From Acidovorax sp. SRB_14 (lineage in GTDB: Bacteria > Pseudomonadota > Gammaproteobacteria > Burkholderiales > Burkholderiaceae_C), in contig NZ_MWOK01000007.1 of assembly GCF_012932145.1 (NCBI RefSeq), positions 1 to 64,000 on the forward strand: 64,000 nt of DNA. Direction: 5' to 3'. Shown in pieces: positions 37,981-46,614 of this stretch. Position 1 is the stretch's first letter; the number at the start of each line of letters is the position of its first letter. A program made the translations under genes and the position numbers. A model generated the notes under the pieces. That model saw nothing but the letters and a program-made list of their open reading frames with translations. It was not told where the DNA came from and did not search any database.

Positions 37981-39165
37981 ATGACCCGTGAAGTCGTAGT
38001 TGTCAGCGGCGTGCGCACCGCCATCGGTACCTTTGGCGGCAGCTTGAAGGACGTGCCCCCCACCGAACTCGGTGCCCTGGTCGTGCGCGAATCGCTGGCG
38101 CGCGCCCACGTCGACGGCCAGGACGTCGGCCACGTGGTGTTCGGCCACGTCGTCAATACCGAGCCCAAGGACATGTACCTCTCGCGCGTGGCGGCGATCC
38201 AGGGCGGCTGCGGCGAACGCACGCCGGCCTACAACGTCAACCGCCTGTGCGGCTCGGGCCTGCAGGCCATCGTCAACGCCAGCCAGTCGATCCTGCTGGG
38301 CGACGCCGATATCGCCATCGGCGGCGGCGCCGAGAACATGAGCCGCGCGCCCTATGCCAGCCTGGCCACGCGCTTTGGCGCGCGCATGGGCGACACGAAA
38401 ATGATCGACATGATGATGGGCGCGCTGCACGACCCGTTCCACACCATCCACATGGGCGTGACGGCCGAGAACATCGCCGCCAAATGGGGCATCACGCGCG
38501 AAGAGCAGGACCGGCTGGCGGTGGAAAGCCACCACCGCGCCGAGCGCGCCACGCAGGCGGGCTACTTCCACGGCCAGATCGTCCCGGTCATGCTCAAGGG
38601 CCGCAAGGGCGAAGTGGCCTACGCCACCGACGAGCATTTCCGCCCCGGCGCCACGCTCGAAGACATGGCCAAGCTCAAGCCCGTGTTCGCCAAGGAAAAC
38701 GGCACCGTGACGGCCGGCAATGCCTCGGGCATCAACGATGCTGCCGCCGCCGTGGTGCTGATGGAAGCGAAGACCGCCCAGGCCCGCGGCGCCAAGCCGC
38801 TGGCCCGCCTCGTGGCCTATGCGCACGCGGGCGTGGACCCGAAGTACATGGGCATCGGCCCCGTGCCGGCCACGCAGCTGGCGCTCAAGAAAGCCGGCCT
38901 CACGGTCAACGACCTCGACGTGATTGAGGCCAACGAAGCCTTTGCCGCGCAAGCCTGCGCCGTCAGCCGCGACCTGGGGCTGGACCCGGCCAAGGTCAAC
39001 CCCAACGGCTCGGGCATCTCGTTGGGCCACCCGATCGGCGCCACCGGCGCGCTGATCACCGTGAAAGCCCTGCACGAGCTGCAGCGCATCCAGGGCCGCT
39101 ACGCCCTTGTCACGATGTGCATTGGCGGCGGCCAGGGCATCGCCGCCATTTTTGAACGCATGTAA
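37981..39165 (+). CDS. Acetyl-CoA acetyltransferase / beta-ketothiolase
   Basis: A 394-residue thiolase. The nucleophilic Cys90 lies in NRLCGSGLQAI, the His in GISLGHPIGATG (about 350) and the second catalytic Cys in TMCIGGGQG (about 380). NEAFAAQ is also present. It condenses or cleaves acyl-CoA, either in beta-oxidation or as the first polyhydroxybutyrate step (BktB/PhaA type). No phaB or phaC is adjacent, so the pathway is open. AAGGAG precedes the ATG. Confidence 0.94.
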   Translation: MTREVVVVSGVRTAIGTFGGSLKDVPPTELGALVVRESLARAHVDGQDVGHVVFGHVVNTEPKDMYLSRVAAIQGGCGERTPAYNVNRLCGSGLQAIVNASQSILLGDADIAIGGGAENMSRAPYASLATRFGARMGDTKMIDMMMGALHDPFHTIHMGVTAENIAAKWGITREEQDRLAVESHHRAERATQAGYFHGQIVPVMLKGRKGEVAYATDEHFRPGATLEDMAKLKPVFAKENGTVTAGNASGINDAAAAVVLMEAKTAQARGAKPLARLVAYAHAGVDPKYMGIGPVPATQLALKKAGLTVNDLDVIEANEAFAAQACAVSRDLGLDPAKVNPNGSGISLGHPIGATGALITVKALHELQRIQGRYALVTMCIGGGQGIAAIFERM

Positions 39166-39319
39166 CCCCGTACCTGCGCCGCGCCCGCCGTTTGCGCTGC
39201 CGCCCGCCCGATGGGCAAGGTTGCGCACCGTCCATGATCAGCGATCATGCCCGGTGCCTTCCAGGCCACCGCAGCGGCGCGCGCAGACGCAGCCCTTCTT
39301 TTTTTGGAGACCCTACCCG

Positions 39320-40297
39320 ATGATTCGCCACCTTCTTTCGTTCACCGCCCTCGCGCTCGCGCTGGGCACCGCGGCCCATGCCCAGGCCCCCGCCGCGGCC
39401 TACCCCACCAAGCCGGTGCGCATGATCGTGCCGTTCCCGCCCGGCGGCGGCACCGACATCCTCGCGCGCCTGGTGGCCACCAAACTCGCCGAACAGGCGC
39501 ATTGGACCGTGGTGGCCGACAACAAGGCCGGCGCGGGCGGCACCATCGGCATCAGCGAAGCCGTGAAGGCCGCCCCCACGGGCTACGACATGGTGATGGG
39601 CCAGAAGGACAACCTCGTGATCGGCCCGTGGCTGTACAAGAACCTGCCCTGGGACCCCACCAAGGACCTGGTGGCCGTGGCGCACGTGGCCTACACGCCG
39701 GTGGTCATCGCCACCAGCGCCAACTCCAGGTTCAAGACCCTCGCGGATGTGATCGCCGCAGCGCGCGCCGAGCCCGGCAAGATCACCTACGGCTCGCCCG
39801 GCAATGGCACGTCCATCCACCTGGCGGGCGACCTGTTCGAAAAAGCTGCCGGGATCAAGCTCAGCCACATCCCCTACAAGGGCTCCAACCCCGCGCTGAT
39901 GGACGCGCTGGCCGGCAACGTGGACCTGCTGGTGTCGTCCCTGCCCTCGGCCATGGGCCAGATCAAGTCCGGCAAGCTGCGCCCGCTGGCAGTCACCTCG
40001 GCCAGGCGCAGCTCGTCGCTGCCCGAGGTGCCCACCGTGGCCGAGTCGGGCTTCAAGGACTTTGACGTGAGCACCTGGTACGGCCTGTTCATGCCTGCCG
40101 GCACGCCCGCTGCCATCGTGAACACCGTCAACGCCGAGGTGAACAAGCTGCTGGCCACGCCCGAGATGAAGGCCGCTATCCAGGCCCAGGGCGCCGAGGC
40201 CGAGGCCATGAGCCCCGAACGCTTTGCCACGCTGCTCAAGACCGACTACGCCAAGTGGAAGGGCATCGTGCAGGCTTCGGGCGCCAAGATCGAATAA
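39320..40297 (+). CDS. Bug family (TctC) periplasmic solute-binding protein
   Basis: A 325-residue protein with a signal peptide (FTALALALGTAAHAQA), then YPTKPVRMIVPFPPGGGTDILAR and ADNKAGAGGTIGISEAVKAAPTGYD, as in Bug proteins. The ATG at 39320 has GGAGA upstream and gives the signal; the longer frame is shadow. No tctA/tctB nearby. It is clearly paralogous to the Bug gene at about 13-14 kb. A strong terminator follows. Confidence 0.94.
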   Translation: MIRHLLSFTALALALGTAAHAQAPAAAYPTKPVRMIVPFPPGGGTDILARLVATKLAEQAHWTVVADNKAGAGGTIGISEAVKAAPTGYDMVMGQKDNLVIGPWLYKNLPWDPTKDLVAVAHVAYTPVVIATSANSRFKTLADVIAAARAEPGKITYGSPGNGTSIHLAGDLFEKAAGIKLSHIPYKGSNPALMDALAGNVDLLVSSLPSAMGQIKSGKLRPLAVTSARRSSSLPEVPTVAESGFKDFDVSTWYGLFMPAGTPAAIVNTVNAEVNKLLATPEMKAAIQAQGAEAEAMSPERFATLLKTDYAKWKGIVQASGAKIE

Positions 40298-40317
40298 GCC
40301 GGCCCGGCACCAACAAC

Positions 40318-40346
40318 AACGGCTCCAGAACGGAGCCGTTTTTTTT
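40318..40346 (+). terminator. Rho-independent terminator after the Bug gene
   Basis: AACGGCTCC-AGAAC-GGAGCCGTT (40318-40340) is a perfect 9-bp stem running into eight Ts. The reverse strand has the complementary A-run, so it may also serve the convergent uspA transcript. Confidence 0.93.
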
Positions 40347-40388
40347 CCCTTGCGCAGGGTCACGCCCCTGCGGGCCGCCAACGCGCCA

Positions 40389-40826
40389 TCAGTCGCGCAC
40401 CACCAGCACAGGCACCTTCACCACGCCCAACACGCGCTGGGTCACGCTGCCGAGCATGAGTTTTTCGAGGCCGCGGCGGCCGTGCGAGCCCATGACCACC
40501 AGGTCGGCGCCCGTGCTTTCGATGGCACGCACGATGCCGTCGTGCACCGCATGGCCCTCGCCCACCACGGTATTGACCGCGATGCCAGCCTCTTCCATCG
40601 CTTTCTTGACCGCATCGAGCGCGGTGTTGGCCTCGGCCGTGGCGGCCGCGAGGTACTGGGCCTGTCCGTAGGCGAAATCGGCGCCGACGCCGGTGAACGG
40701 GTAAGGATCGATCACATACAGCGCCGTGATCGCGCTGCCAAACGTCTTGGCCAGGGCAGCGGCCTTGGACACCGCCAGCATCGCGGTGGGCGAGCCGTCC
40801 ACAGGAACCAGAATGTGTTTGAACAT
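40389..40826 (-). CDS. Universal stress protein (UspA family)
   Basis: A 145-residue single-domain Usp. It has ILVPVDGSPTAMLAV at the N terminus and the ATP-binding pattern MGSHGRRGLEKLMLGSVTQRVL (about 114-135, G-x2-G-x9-G-S/T). VVKVPVLVVRD ends the protein. GGAGAGG lies just before the ATG. Role in stress survival is known for the family only in general terms. Confidence 0.94.
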   Translation of the reverse strand: MFKHILVPVDGSPTAMLAVSKAAALAKTFGSAITALYVIDPYPFTGVGADFAYGQAQYLAAATAEANTALDAVKKAMEEAGIAVNTVVGEGHAVHDGIVRAIESTGADLVVMGSHGRRGLEKLMLGSVTQRVLGVVKVPVLVVRD

Positions 40827-40922
40827 GAAACCTCTCCTTCGGTGGTTGTTATCAGGCGGCGCCTGAGGAAGTAAAGCCCAAGTGTCGCCCCCGCGCGGCG
40901 CGGCGTCTTGACTCGCGTCAAA

Positions 40923-41693
40923 TCAGGTGCGATCGCGCATGGCATCGCTGCCCTGAAAGCTGCCACGCCGGCAGGTCACCACCAGCGTGTCGCGGTGCCC
41001 GCCCTCGGCCAAGGGCTGGATCGGCGTGGTCTCGTGCACCATGCGCGCGTCGTCGAGCAGCAGCAGCGACCAGGGCTCGGTCAGTGTAAAACGCTGGCCG
41101 CCGCGCGCACTGGCCTCGAACACCCGCGTTTCCCCGCCCTTGACACCGCTGCGCCCCACCAGGAAGACCGCCACCAAGTCCACGCCGTCGCGGTGCGCGC
41201 CCTCGGGGGTGGGCCGGCCAATGCCGTCGGTGGTGTCGATGCGGAACTGGTGCGCCTCGACAAACCACGGCAGCGCAGTGCCTGCCGGCGCGAACAGCGC
41301 ATCGCACACATCCGCCAGCGCTCGCAGCAAGTGCCCCCACGCGGGGTGCTGCAGCGAATCGGCACGCATGGGCTCGAACCACCGTTCCATGCCACCGTGC
41401 AGGGCGTTGTACTCGATCGGCTGCCAGTGTGCACGGTGCGGCACCTGCTGCACCACGCCCTCCTGCACCACAAAGCACGAATGGCGCCGGTGCCTGTAGC
41501 GCCCACCGTCCTTCAGGTAGGCGTCGGGCGGCAGTTCCTCCCAGTCCGCCCGCAATGCCTGCAGGTCGCTCAGCGAACAGCCCGCCCATGCGGCCACGTC
41601 GGCCGGGGCGAGCACGGCAAAACCCTCATTGCGCAAAGCCTGCGCGACATGCGAGGGAGAAGACAGCGGGGGAGAAAAAGTGACAGACGCCAT
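40923..41693 (-). CDS. 2OG-Fe(II) dioxygenase family protein
   Basis: A 256-residue protein of the small dioxygenase family that includes free amino-acid hydroxylases. The iron site is HRD in PEGAHRDGVDLVAVFLVG (about 165-182) with a distal His in ARMVHETTPIQPL; RDTLVVTCRR supplies the 2-oxoglutarate Arg. HRRHSCFVV and EAHQFRI are also family-like. Substrate not predictable. It stands alone between uspA and a small secreted protein. No ribosome site is evident before the ATG. Confidence 0.85.
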   Translation of the reverse strand: MASVTFSPPLSSPSHVAQALRNEGFAVLAPADVAAWAGCSLSDLQALRADWEELPPDAYLKDGGRYRHRRHSCFVVQEGVVQQVPHRAHWQPIEYNALHGGMERWFEPMRADSLQHPAWGHLLRALADVCDALFAPAGTALPWFVEAHQFRIDTTDGIGRPTPEGAHRDGVDLVAVFLVGRSGVKGGETRVFEASARGGQRFTLTEPWSLLLLDDARMVHETTPIQPLAEGGHRDTLVVTCRRGSFQGSDAMRDRT

Positions 41694-41753
41694 AGCGTGC
41701 GAGCTTACCCCCAGAATGGGCGGCCCCAGGCAAGCACGCGCCCTGCAGGCAGC

Positions 41754-42221
41754 TCAGTCGCCGTGCCGCCCGTGGCCTTTGCCGTGGCCCTTGTCGTGGC
41801 CCCGGCCATGGTCGCGATCACGGTCGCGGCCGTGGTCGTGCCTCGCATCGCCGTGCCAGCGGTCGTCGCGGCCGCCCTTCCCGCCGTGCGGGCCGCGGCG
41901 GGGCGGCTCCTTGACAAAGTACACCGGCTGGGCGCAGGCGTTGTAGCGCGCGCAGTGCTTGCGCCAGTTCTTGGCATGGCCTGGCGGCACGTACAGGTAC
42001 AGCGGTTCCTGGTGCACCACCACGGGCGGTCGCTGGATCAGCACCGGCTGCGCATACAGCAGCGGGGGCGGCGCGTTGCCAATCTGGACCCGGCCATACA
42101 CGCCGGGAGCAATGACGCCGTCCACCGTGGCATTGACATAGGCCTGCGCATGAGCGCCCGCGGCGGTCGCCCAAAGCAGTGCTGCGGCACCTGCACAAAG
42201 CAGGCTGCGTATTGGATTCAT
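41754..42221 (-). CDS. Secreted His/Asp/Arg-rich protein of unknown function
   Basis: A 155-residue protein with a signal peptide (LLCAGAAALLWATAAGAHAQA), a conserved-looking middle (YVPPGHAKNWRKHCARYNACAQPVYFVKE, about 75-103) with two Cys that could form a disulfide, and a low-complexity tail made of HGD, HDHGRD and KGHGKGHG repeats. The tail could bind metal. The ATG at 42221 has GAGGAAT upstream. I recognise it only as a widespread betaproteobacterial secreted hypothetical protein; the function is unknown. Confidence 0.85.
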   Translation of the reverse strand: MNPIRSLLCAGAAALLWATAAGAHAQAYVNATVDGVIAPGVYGRVQIGNAPPPLLYAQPVLIQRPPVVVHQEPLYLYVPPGHAKNWRKHCARYNACAQPVYFVKEPPRRGPHGGKGGRDDRWHGDARHDHGRDRDRDHGRGHDKGHGKGHGRHGD

Positions 42222-42378
42222 GGGGGATTCCTCAAAGATGGGTGAACTCTTCCGTTGTAACAAGTCCTGGGGCACTTCCGGTGCCACCACCGGTTAAAAG
42301 TGTAAGTAAATCCAATGTCGCGCGGCATGGCGCCTGCCAACACGCCACCTAAATCCCAGCAAAATCGCCACATACCGT

Positions 42379-42405
42379 TTGCCTATCATCGTCTATTGCT
42401 ATATT
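42379..42405 (+). promoter_or_regulatory. Candidate promoter for the PilZ gene
   Basis: TTGCCT (42379-42384) and an extended -10 TGCTATATT (42397-42405) with a 15-base spacer, in the AT-rich divergent region 42222-42566. It would give a leader of about 155 bases before the PilZ start. The rest of this 345-base region shows no gene. Confidence 0.4.
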
Positions 42406-42566
42406 TTTAGAAGCAAACAACGGCACCATCGGTGTGGGACTGCGGCCACAGACGCTTGAAGGACATGGCTCGCGCGATGGCTGTCGCGGGGCATGCCCGG
42501 AACTGCACATTTCGCTTCCCCTGCATTAGCATGGCGACCATTGGCTGGAGCCGCGCGGAGAACACC

Positions 42567-42947
42567 ATGCCCTACGAACGACGCCATTTCATCCGGGTCC
42601 TCTTTGAGGCGCCAGCGCAGTTGGCCATGCCCAGCGGCACGCGTCGGACCCAGGTGCTGGACCTCTCACTCAAGGGGGCTTTGGTGGTGCTGCCCACGCT
42701 GGCCCCCCTGGAGCCCGGCGCACTGTGCCGTCTCACGGTGCCCCTGACCGGCACGGGAACACACATCGCCATGTCGGTACAGGTGGCCTATGTGGAGGGG
42801 CGCCACGCCGGCCTGTTGTGCCGCGGCATCGACCTCGACAGCGTGACACATTTGCGCCGGCTGATCGAACTGCAACTCGGAGACCCTGCGCTGCTCGAAC
42901 GCGATCTGGCGGAACTCGGTGCCCCTGGTGCGGCGCTCGCACGCTGA
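42567..42947 (+). CDS. PilZ domain protein (putative c-di-GMP receptor)
   Basis: A 126-residue single PilZ domain. The c-di-GMP-binding arginines lie in ERRHFIR (residues 4-10) and the second motif in LDLSLKGALV (D32-x-S34-x-x-G37). The ATG at 42567 has GGAG 6 bases upstream and places RRxxxR at the N terminus as expected; the longer frame is not needed. Together with the HD-GYP protein it is one of two c-di-GMP-linked genes in the window, though they are far apart. Confidence 0.9.
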   Translation: MPYERRHFIRVLFEAPAQLAMPSGTRRTQVLDLSLKGALVVLPTLAPLEPGALCRLTVPLTGTGTHIAMSVQVAYVEGRHAGLLCRGIDLDSVTHLRRLIELQLGDPALLERDLAELGAPGAALAR

Positions 42948-43322
42948 GCGCACCGGTTCCCGGTCCTCAGGCCGTGGGATGGGTCTCTTGCGGCGCGCGC
43001 CAGCGCTGCGGGCTCATGGTGGCCCGGGGCCCCGAAGCCACCGGCCAGCCAGCGCACAAAGCGCTGGTCGATCTTGAGACGTGCCAAACCACCAGCGCGG
43101 TGGCGCTTCGGTGAAAGCGGCACACGTTTCGTTCGATGACCTGGACAAGGGGCAGCAACGAGGCCACGACCACTCCGCTGCGCTGCCAGGATCGGTGAGC
43201 ACCACCGGCGATCGACGCATGAAAGCGATGCGTCCGTTGCACCGACAGAACCGGGTGGCTCGACGGCCGTGTGATTGGTGGGCAGAACGATGCTCGGGCA
43301 CCGACCTCTTATACTAAATTGA
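42948..43322. other. 375-base gene-free stretch with a possible EAL-domain scrap
   Basis: No intact gene is seen. On the minus strand at about 43035-43090 one frame reads GGLARLKIDQRFVRWLAGG, which resembles the LKIDxxFV motif of EAL c-di-GMP phosphodiesterases, but no DDFGTG or other EAL motif is recognisable around it. It may be a decayed remnant or chance. The right end carries the likely moeA promoter. Confidence 0.35.
43310..43315 (+). promoter_or_regulatory. TATACT -10 element immediately before moeA
   Basis: TATACT ends 7 bases before the moeA ATG (43323) and is embedded in TCTTATACTAAATTGA, the only AT-rich stretch nearby. Transcription would start at or next to the ATG, and no ribosome site exists between. 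No good -35 is seen. Confidence 0.4.
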
Positions 43323-44576
43323 ATGCCCACACCCCACCTCACCGCTCCCTCCGACGTGCGCATGCGCGGCTTCTCGCAGCGCGCGGAGGTTGCATCCGCA
43401 CTGGCCTGGATTGATGCCAACACGCCGCTTTTGTCCAGCGAAACCGTGGCAGTCGAAGAGGCCAGTGGACGTGTCCTCTCCCAAGACGTGATCGCCCCCA
43501 TCGCGGTACCCGAGTTCGACCGCGCAGCCATGGACGGGTACGCGCTGCACGGCAAAGAAACCATGGGTGCCGGCGAATACAACCCGCTGGAATTTCCACT
43601 GGTGGGCGAAGCGTGGCCTGGTCGGCCTTTCGAAGGCGACGTGTTGTCTGGTACCGCCATCCGCATCATGACGGGAGCACCGGTGCCCTGCGGATGCGAC
43701 GCCGTAGTGCCCGCCGAATACGCGAGCGAGCATGAGGGGCGCCTCACCATCACTCGCGCGGTCGCTCCGGGGCAGCACGTGGGTCACGTTGGCGAAGACA
43801 TAGCGCGCGGTAGCACGGCGCTCCACGCCAGTCGTCGACTGCGCCCGCAGGATGTGGGGTTGGTCGCGTCGTTGGGCATAGCGAGCCTGGAGGTGGTGCG
43901 TCGGCCGCGGGTGCGTCTGCTGGTCACCGGGAACGAAGTGCGCCCCCCCGGAAGCCCCAAAGGCCCCTACGAGATCTATGACGCCAATTCGATAACATTG
44001 CGCGGCCTGGTGGCGCGGGACGGGGGGGTGCTCGAATCGCACCAGCGGCTGGGCGACGATGCGGGGACGATCGAGCAAGCGCTGCAGGCCCCCGGCGCTG
44101 ACGTGGTGCTGGTTTCTGGTGGCTCGAGCGTCGGCGCAGAAGACCATGCCCCTCGTGTGTTGGCCAAGGTGGGCGAGTTGGCGATCCACGGCGTTGCCAT
44201 GCGTCCGTCCAGCCCGGCTGGCATGGGGCGCATCGCAGGCGCACTGGTATTTTTGTTGCCCGGCAACCCGGTGTCGTGCCTGTGCGCGTACGACTTTTTT
44301 GCAGGCCGCGCAGTCCGCACCATGGGCGGTCGGCCTGGAGACTGGCCATATCGCACACAACGTGCCACGGTGGCGCGCAAGATCGTCTCGCAAGTGGGCC
44401 GCGTTGACTATGTGCGCGTGCGGCTCGGCGCCGACGGCGTGGAGCCCCTCGCACTGTCGGGGGCCTCCATGCTGAGCACCACCACGCGGGCCGATGGTTT
44501 CGTGATCGCGCCCTCTGAAAGCGAAGGCTATGGCCCCGGCTCCGAAGTGAGCGTCTATCTCTACGAATGGCCGTGA
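43323..44576 (+). CDS. moeA: Molybdopterin molybdotransferase MoeA
   Basis: A 417-residue MoeA that inserts molybdate or tungstate into adenylated molybdopterin. Motifs: FDRAAMDGYAL (about 60-70), GTAIRIMTGAPVPCGCDAVVP, VRLLVTGNEV, VVLVSGGSSVGAEDH and LPGNPVSCLCAYDFF. It opens the formate-dehydrogenase island. The stop lies 10 bases inside the next MoeA gene. Two MoeA genes side by side may reflect separate metal or sensing roles. Confidence 0.94.
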   Translation: MPTPHLTAPSDVRMRGFSQRAEVASALAWIDANTPLLSSETVAVEEASGRVLSQDVIAPIAVPEFDRAAMDGYALHGKETMGAGEYNPLEFPLVGEAWPGRPFEGDVLSGTAIRIMTGAPVPCGCDAVVPAEYASEHEGRLTITRAVAPGQHVGHVGEDIARGSTALHASRRLRPQDVGLVASLGIASLEVVRRPRVRLLVTGNEVRPPGSPKGPYEIYDANSITLRGLVARDGGVLESHQRLGDDAGTIEQALQAPGADVVLVSGGSSVGAEDHAPRVLAKVGELAIHGVAMRPSSPAGMGRIAGALVFLLPGNPVSCLCAYDFFAGRAVRTMGGRPGDWPYRTQRATVARKIVSQVGRVDYVRVRLGADGVEPLALSGASMLSTTTRADGFVIAPSESEGYGPGSEVSVYLYEWP

Positions 44577-46492
44577 AAGCTCAAACCCAATTCCTCCATG
44601 TTGTCACGCGGGACGAAGCCGAGCGCCGCTTCCGTGAACACCTGACGCTCAAGCCCCTCGGCAGCGAGACCGTCGCGTTGCATGCCGCTCTTCGCAGGGT
44701 TTTGGCCGAGGATGTGGTGGCCCCCATCGATGTCCCCGGGTTTGACCGGTCCAACGTCGATGGCTTCGCCTTGCAGGCAGCCGACACCTGGGGTGCGATG
44801 GAAGAAGAGGCGCGCGCAGTGGCGCTGACCGATGAATCGCTGGCGCCTGGCACCGTGCCGCGCCGCGAAGTGGCGGCTGGCCTGGCTACGTCCATCGCCA
44901 CCGGGGGCATGCTGCCACGCGGAGCGGATGCGGTGGTGATGGTGGAGCACACCGACGTCGATGGCGGCAGCGTACAAATCCGACGCGCTGCAACGGCCGG
45001 AGAGAATGTGAGCTACGCGGGCACCGACATCGCACGCGGCGAAACCGTGCTGCGCGCAGGCCAGCCACTGAGCTCGCGGGAGATTGGCGTGCTGGCGGCG
45101 CTGGGATTGGCCGAGATCAGAGTGCACCGCAGGCCGCGTGTGGCGATCTTTTCCACCGGCAATGAAATTGTTGCGCCCGGTGCGCCGCTGCCCACGGGCG
45201 CGGTGTACGACTCCAACGCCGCCATCATCGCTGCTGCCGTAGAGGAATTGGGTGGCGAACCTGTGCGGCTGGGCGTGGTCCCCGATGACGAGGCAGCCCT
45301 GTCAGCCGCGCTCACGAAGGGGTTGGATTGCGACGCTGTGGTTTTCTCCGGCGGCACATCGAAGGGCGAAGGCGACCTGTCCTACCGCGTGGTGGCCGCG
45401 CTCAGCGACCCGGGGATCGTAGCGCACGGCGTGGCGCTCAAGCCTGGGAAGCCGGTCTGCCTGGCGGTCACGGACGGCAAGCCGGTGGTGATCCTGCCGG
45501 GCTTCCCGACCTCGGCCGTTTTCACCTTCCACGAATTCCTCGCGCCCGTGATCCGCGCCTTCGCGGGCCTGCCGCGCGAGCAGCGCACGCAGGTGCCTGC
45601 CACGCTGCCCATGCGCGTGAACTCCGAGCGCGGCCGCACCGAATACCTGCTCGTGGGACTGGTGCCCACCGACGAAGGCCTGGCAGCCTACCCCATGGGC
45701 AAAGGCTCGGGCTCGGTCACCACCTTCAGCAGTGCGGACGGCTTCATCACGATCGGTCAGCACACCGAGATCCTCGATGCAGGCGCGCTCGTGCAGGTGC
45801 AACTGCTCGGCGAGGGCCTGGACCCGGCGGACCTCATTCTCATCGGCAGCCATTGCGTGGGGCTGGATTGGCTCTCGGGCGAACTCATGCGCCAGGGCAT
45901 TCGCATCAAGACCATGAGCGTTGGCAGCACCGGCGGCCTGATGGCGGCCAAGCGCGGCGAATGCGATGTGGCGGGCATCCATCTGATGGATCCGGCCACG
46001 GGCGAATACAACCGGCCGCTGCTCACACCGGCGCTGGAGCTGATTCCCGGCTATGGCCGCATGCAGGGCATCGTCTACCGCCCCGGGGATGTGCGCTTTG
46101 AAGGCCGCAATGCCGCCGCGGCCATTGCCGCCGCCATTGCCGAACGCGGCTGCACGATGGTCAATCGCAATGCGGGCAGCGGCACCCGCATCCTCATTGA
46201 CCGGTTGCTGGGTGATGCAAAACCCGCGGGCTATGGCGTGCAGACCAAGTCGCACAATGCGGTAGCGGTCGCCGTCGCGCAGCAACGCGCCGACTGGGGA
46301 CTGGCCATCGACACGGTCGCGCGGCAGTACGGGCTGGGCTTCATTCCGGTGCAGGAAGAGCGCTATGACTTCGTGGTGCCCAAGGCGCGACTGGAGCGGG
46401 CCGCAGTGAAAGCGTTCATCGCGCTGCTGCAATCCGAGGCTGCGCGCACGGCGCTGCGCAATCTGGGCTTTCGAATCGACCCGCGCAGTTGA
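44567..46492 (+). CDS. MoeA fused to a C-terminal periplasmic-binding-like domain
   Basis: A 641-residue two-domain protein. Residues 1 to about 410 are MoeA-like (FDRSNVDGFAL, TGGMLPRGADAVVMVEHTD, IFSTGNEI, VVFSGGTSKGEGD, LPGFPTSAVFTFHEF). Residues about 422-641 form a PBP_like domain (LIGSHCVGLDWLSGEL, GGLMAAKRGECDVAGIHL, NRNAGSGTRILIDRLL, SHNAVAVAVAQQRADWG). There is no signal peptide, so the binding-like domain is cytoplasmic and may sense or hold molybdate, tungstate or the cofactor. The same domain recurs in the regulator at 47510-48628. It overlaps moeA by 10 bases. Confidence 0.93.
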   Translation: MAVKAQTQFLHVVTRDEAERRFREHLTLKPLGSETVALHAALRRVLAEDVVAPIDVPGFDRSNVDGFALQAADTWGAMEEEARAVALTDESLAPGTVPRREVAAGLATSIATGGMLPRGADAVVMVEHTDVDGGSVQIRRAATAGENVSYAGTDIARGETVLRAGQPLSSREIGVLAALGLAEIRVHRRPRVAIFSTGNEIVAPGAPLPTGAVYDSNAAIIAAAVEELGGEPVRLGVVPDDEAALSAALTKGLDCDAVVFSGGTSKGEGDLSYRVVAALSDPGIVAHGVALKPGKPVCLAVTDGKPVVILPGFPTSAVFTFHEFLAPVIRAFAGLPREQRTQVPATLPMRVNSERGRTEYLLVGLVPTDEGLAAYPMGKGSGSVTTFSSADGFITIGQHTEILDAGALVQVQLLGEGLDPADLILIGSHCVGLDWLSGELMRQGIRIKTMSVGSTGGLMAAKRGECDVAGIHLMDPATGEYNRPLLTPALELIPGYGRMQGIVYRPGDVRFEGRNAAAAIAAAIAERGCTMVNRNAGSGTRILIDRLLGDAKPAGYGVQTKSHNAVAVAVAQQRADWGLAIDTVARQYGLGFIPVQEERYDFVVPKARLERAAVKAFIALLQSEAARTALRNLGFRIDPRS

Positions 46493-46614
46493 GGCAGCGG
46501 CACAGCCACCCCACCCGGGTTGCGCGCTCCACCTATGCTCTGCTGCTCATATGGTGCATTGAAGAGCAATCTTCGAAAATCGGCCCATCCTTGTCGTCAG
46601 AGGTACCCACACCC

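Noticed and set aside
43035-43090. EAL-domain gene fragment (LKIDQRFV).
   Set aside because: Only one short motif; no DDFGTG, ExL or other EAL elements in any frame nearby. Kept only as a note on the gene-free stretch.
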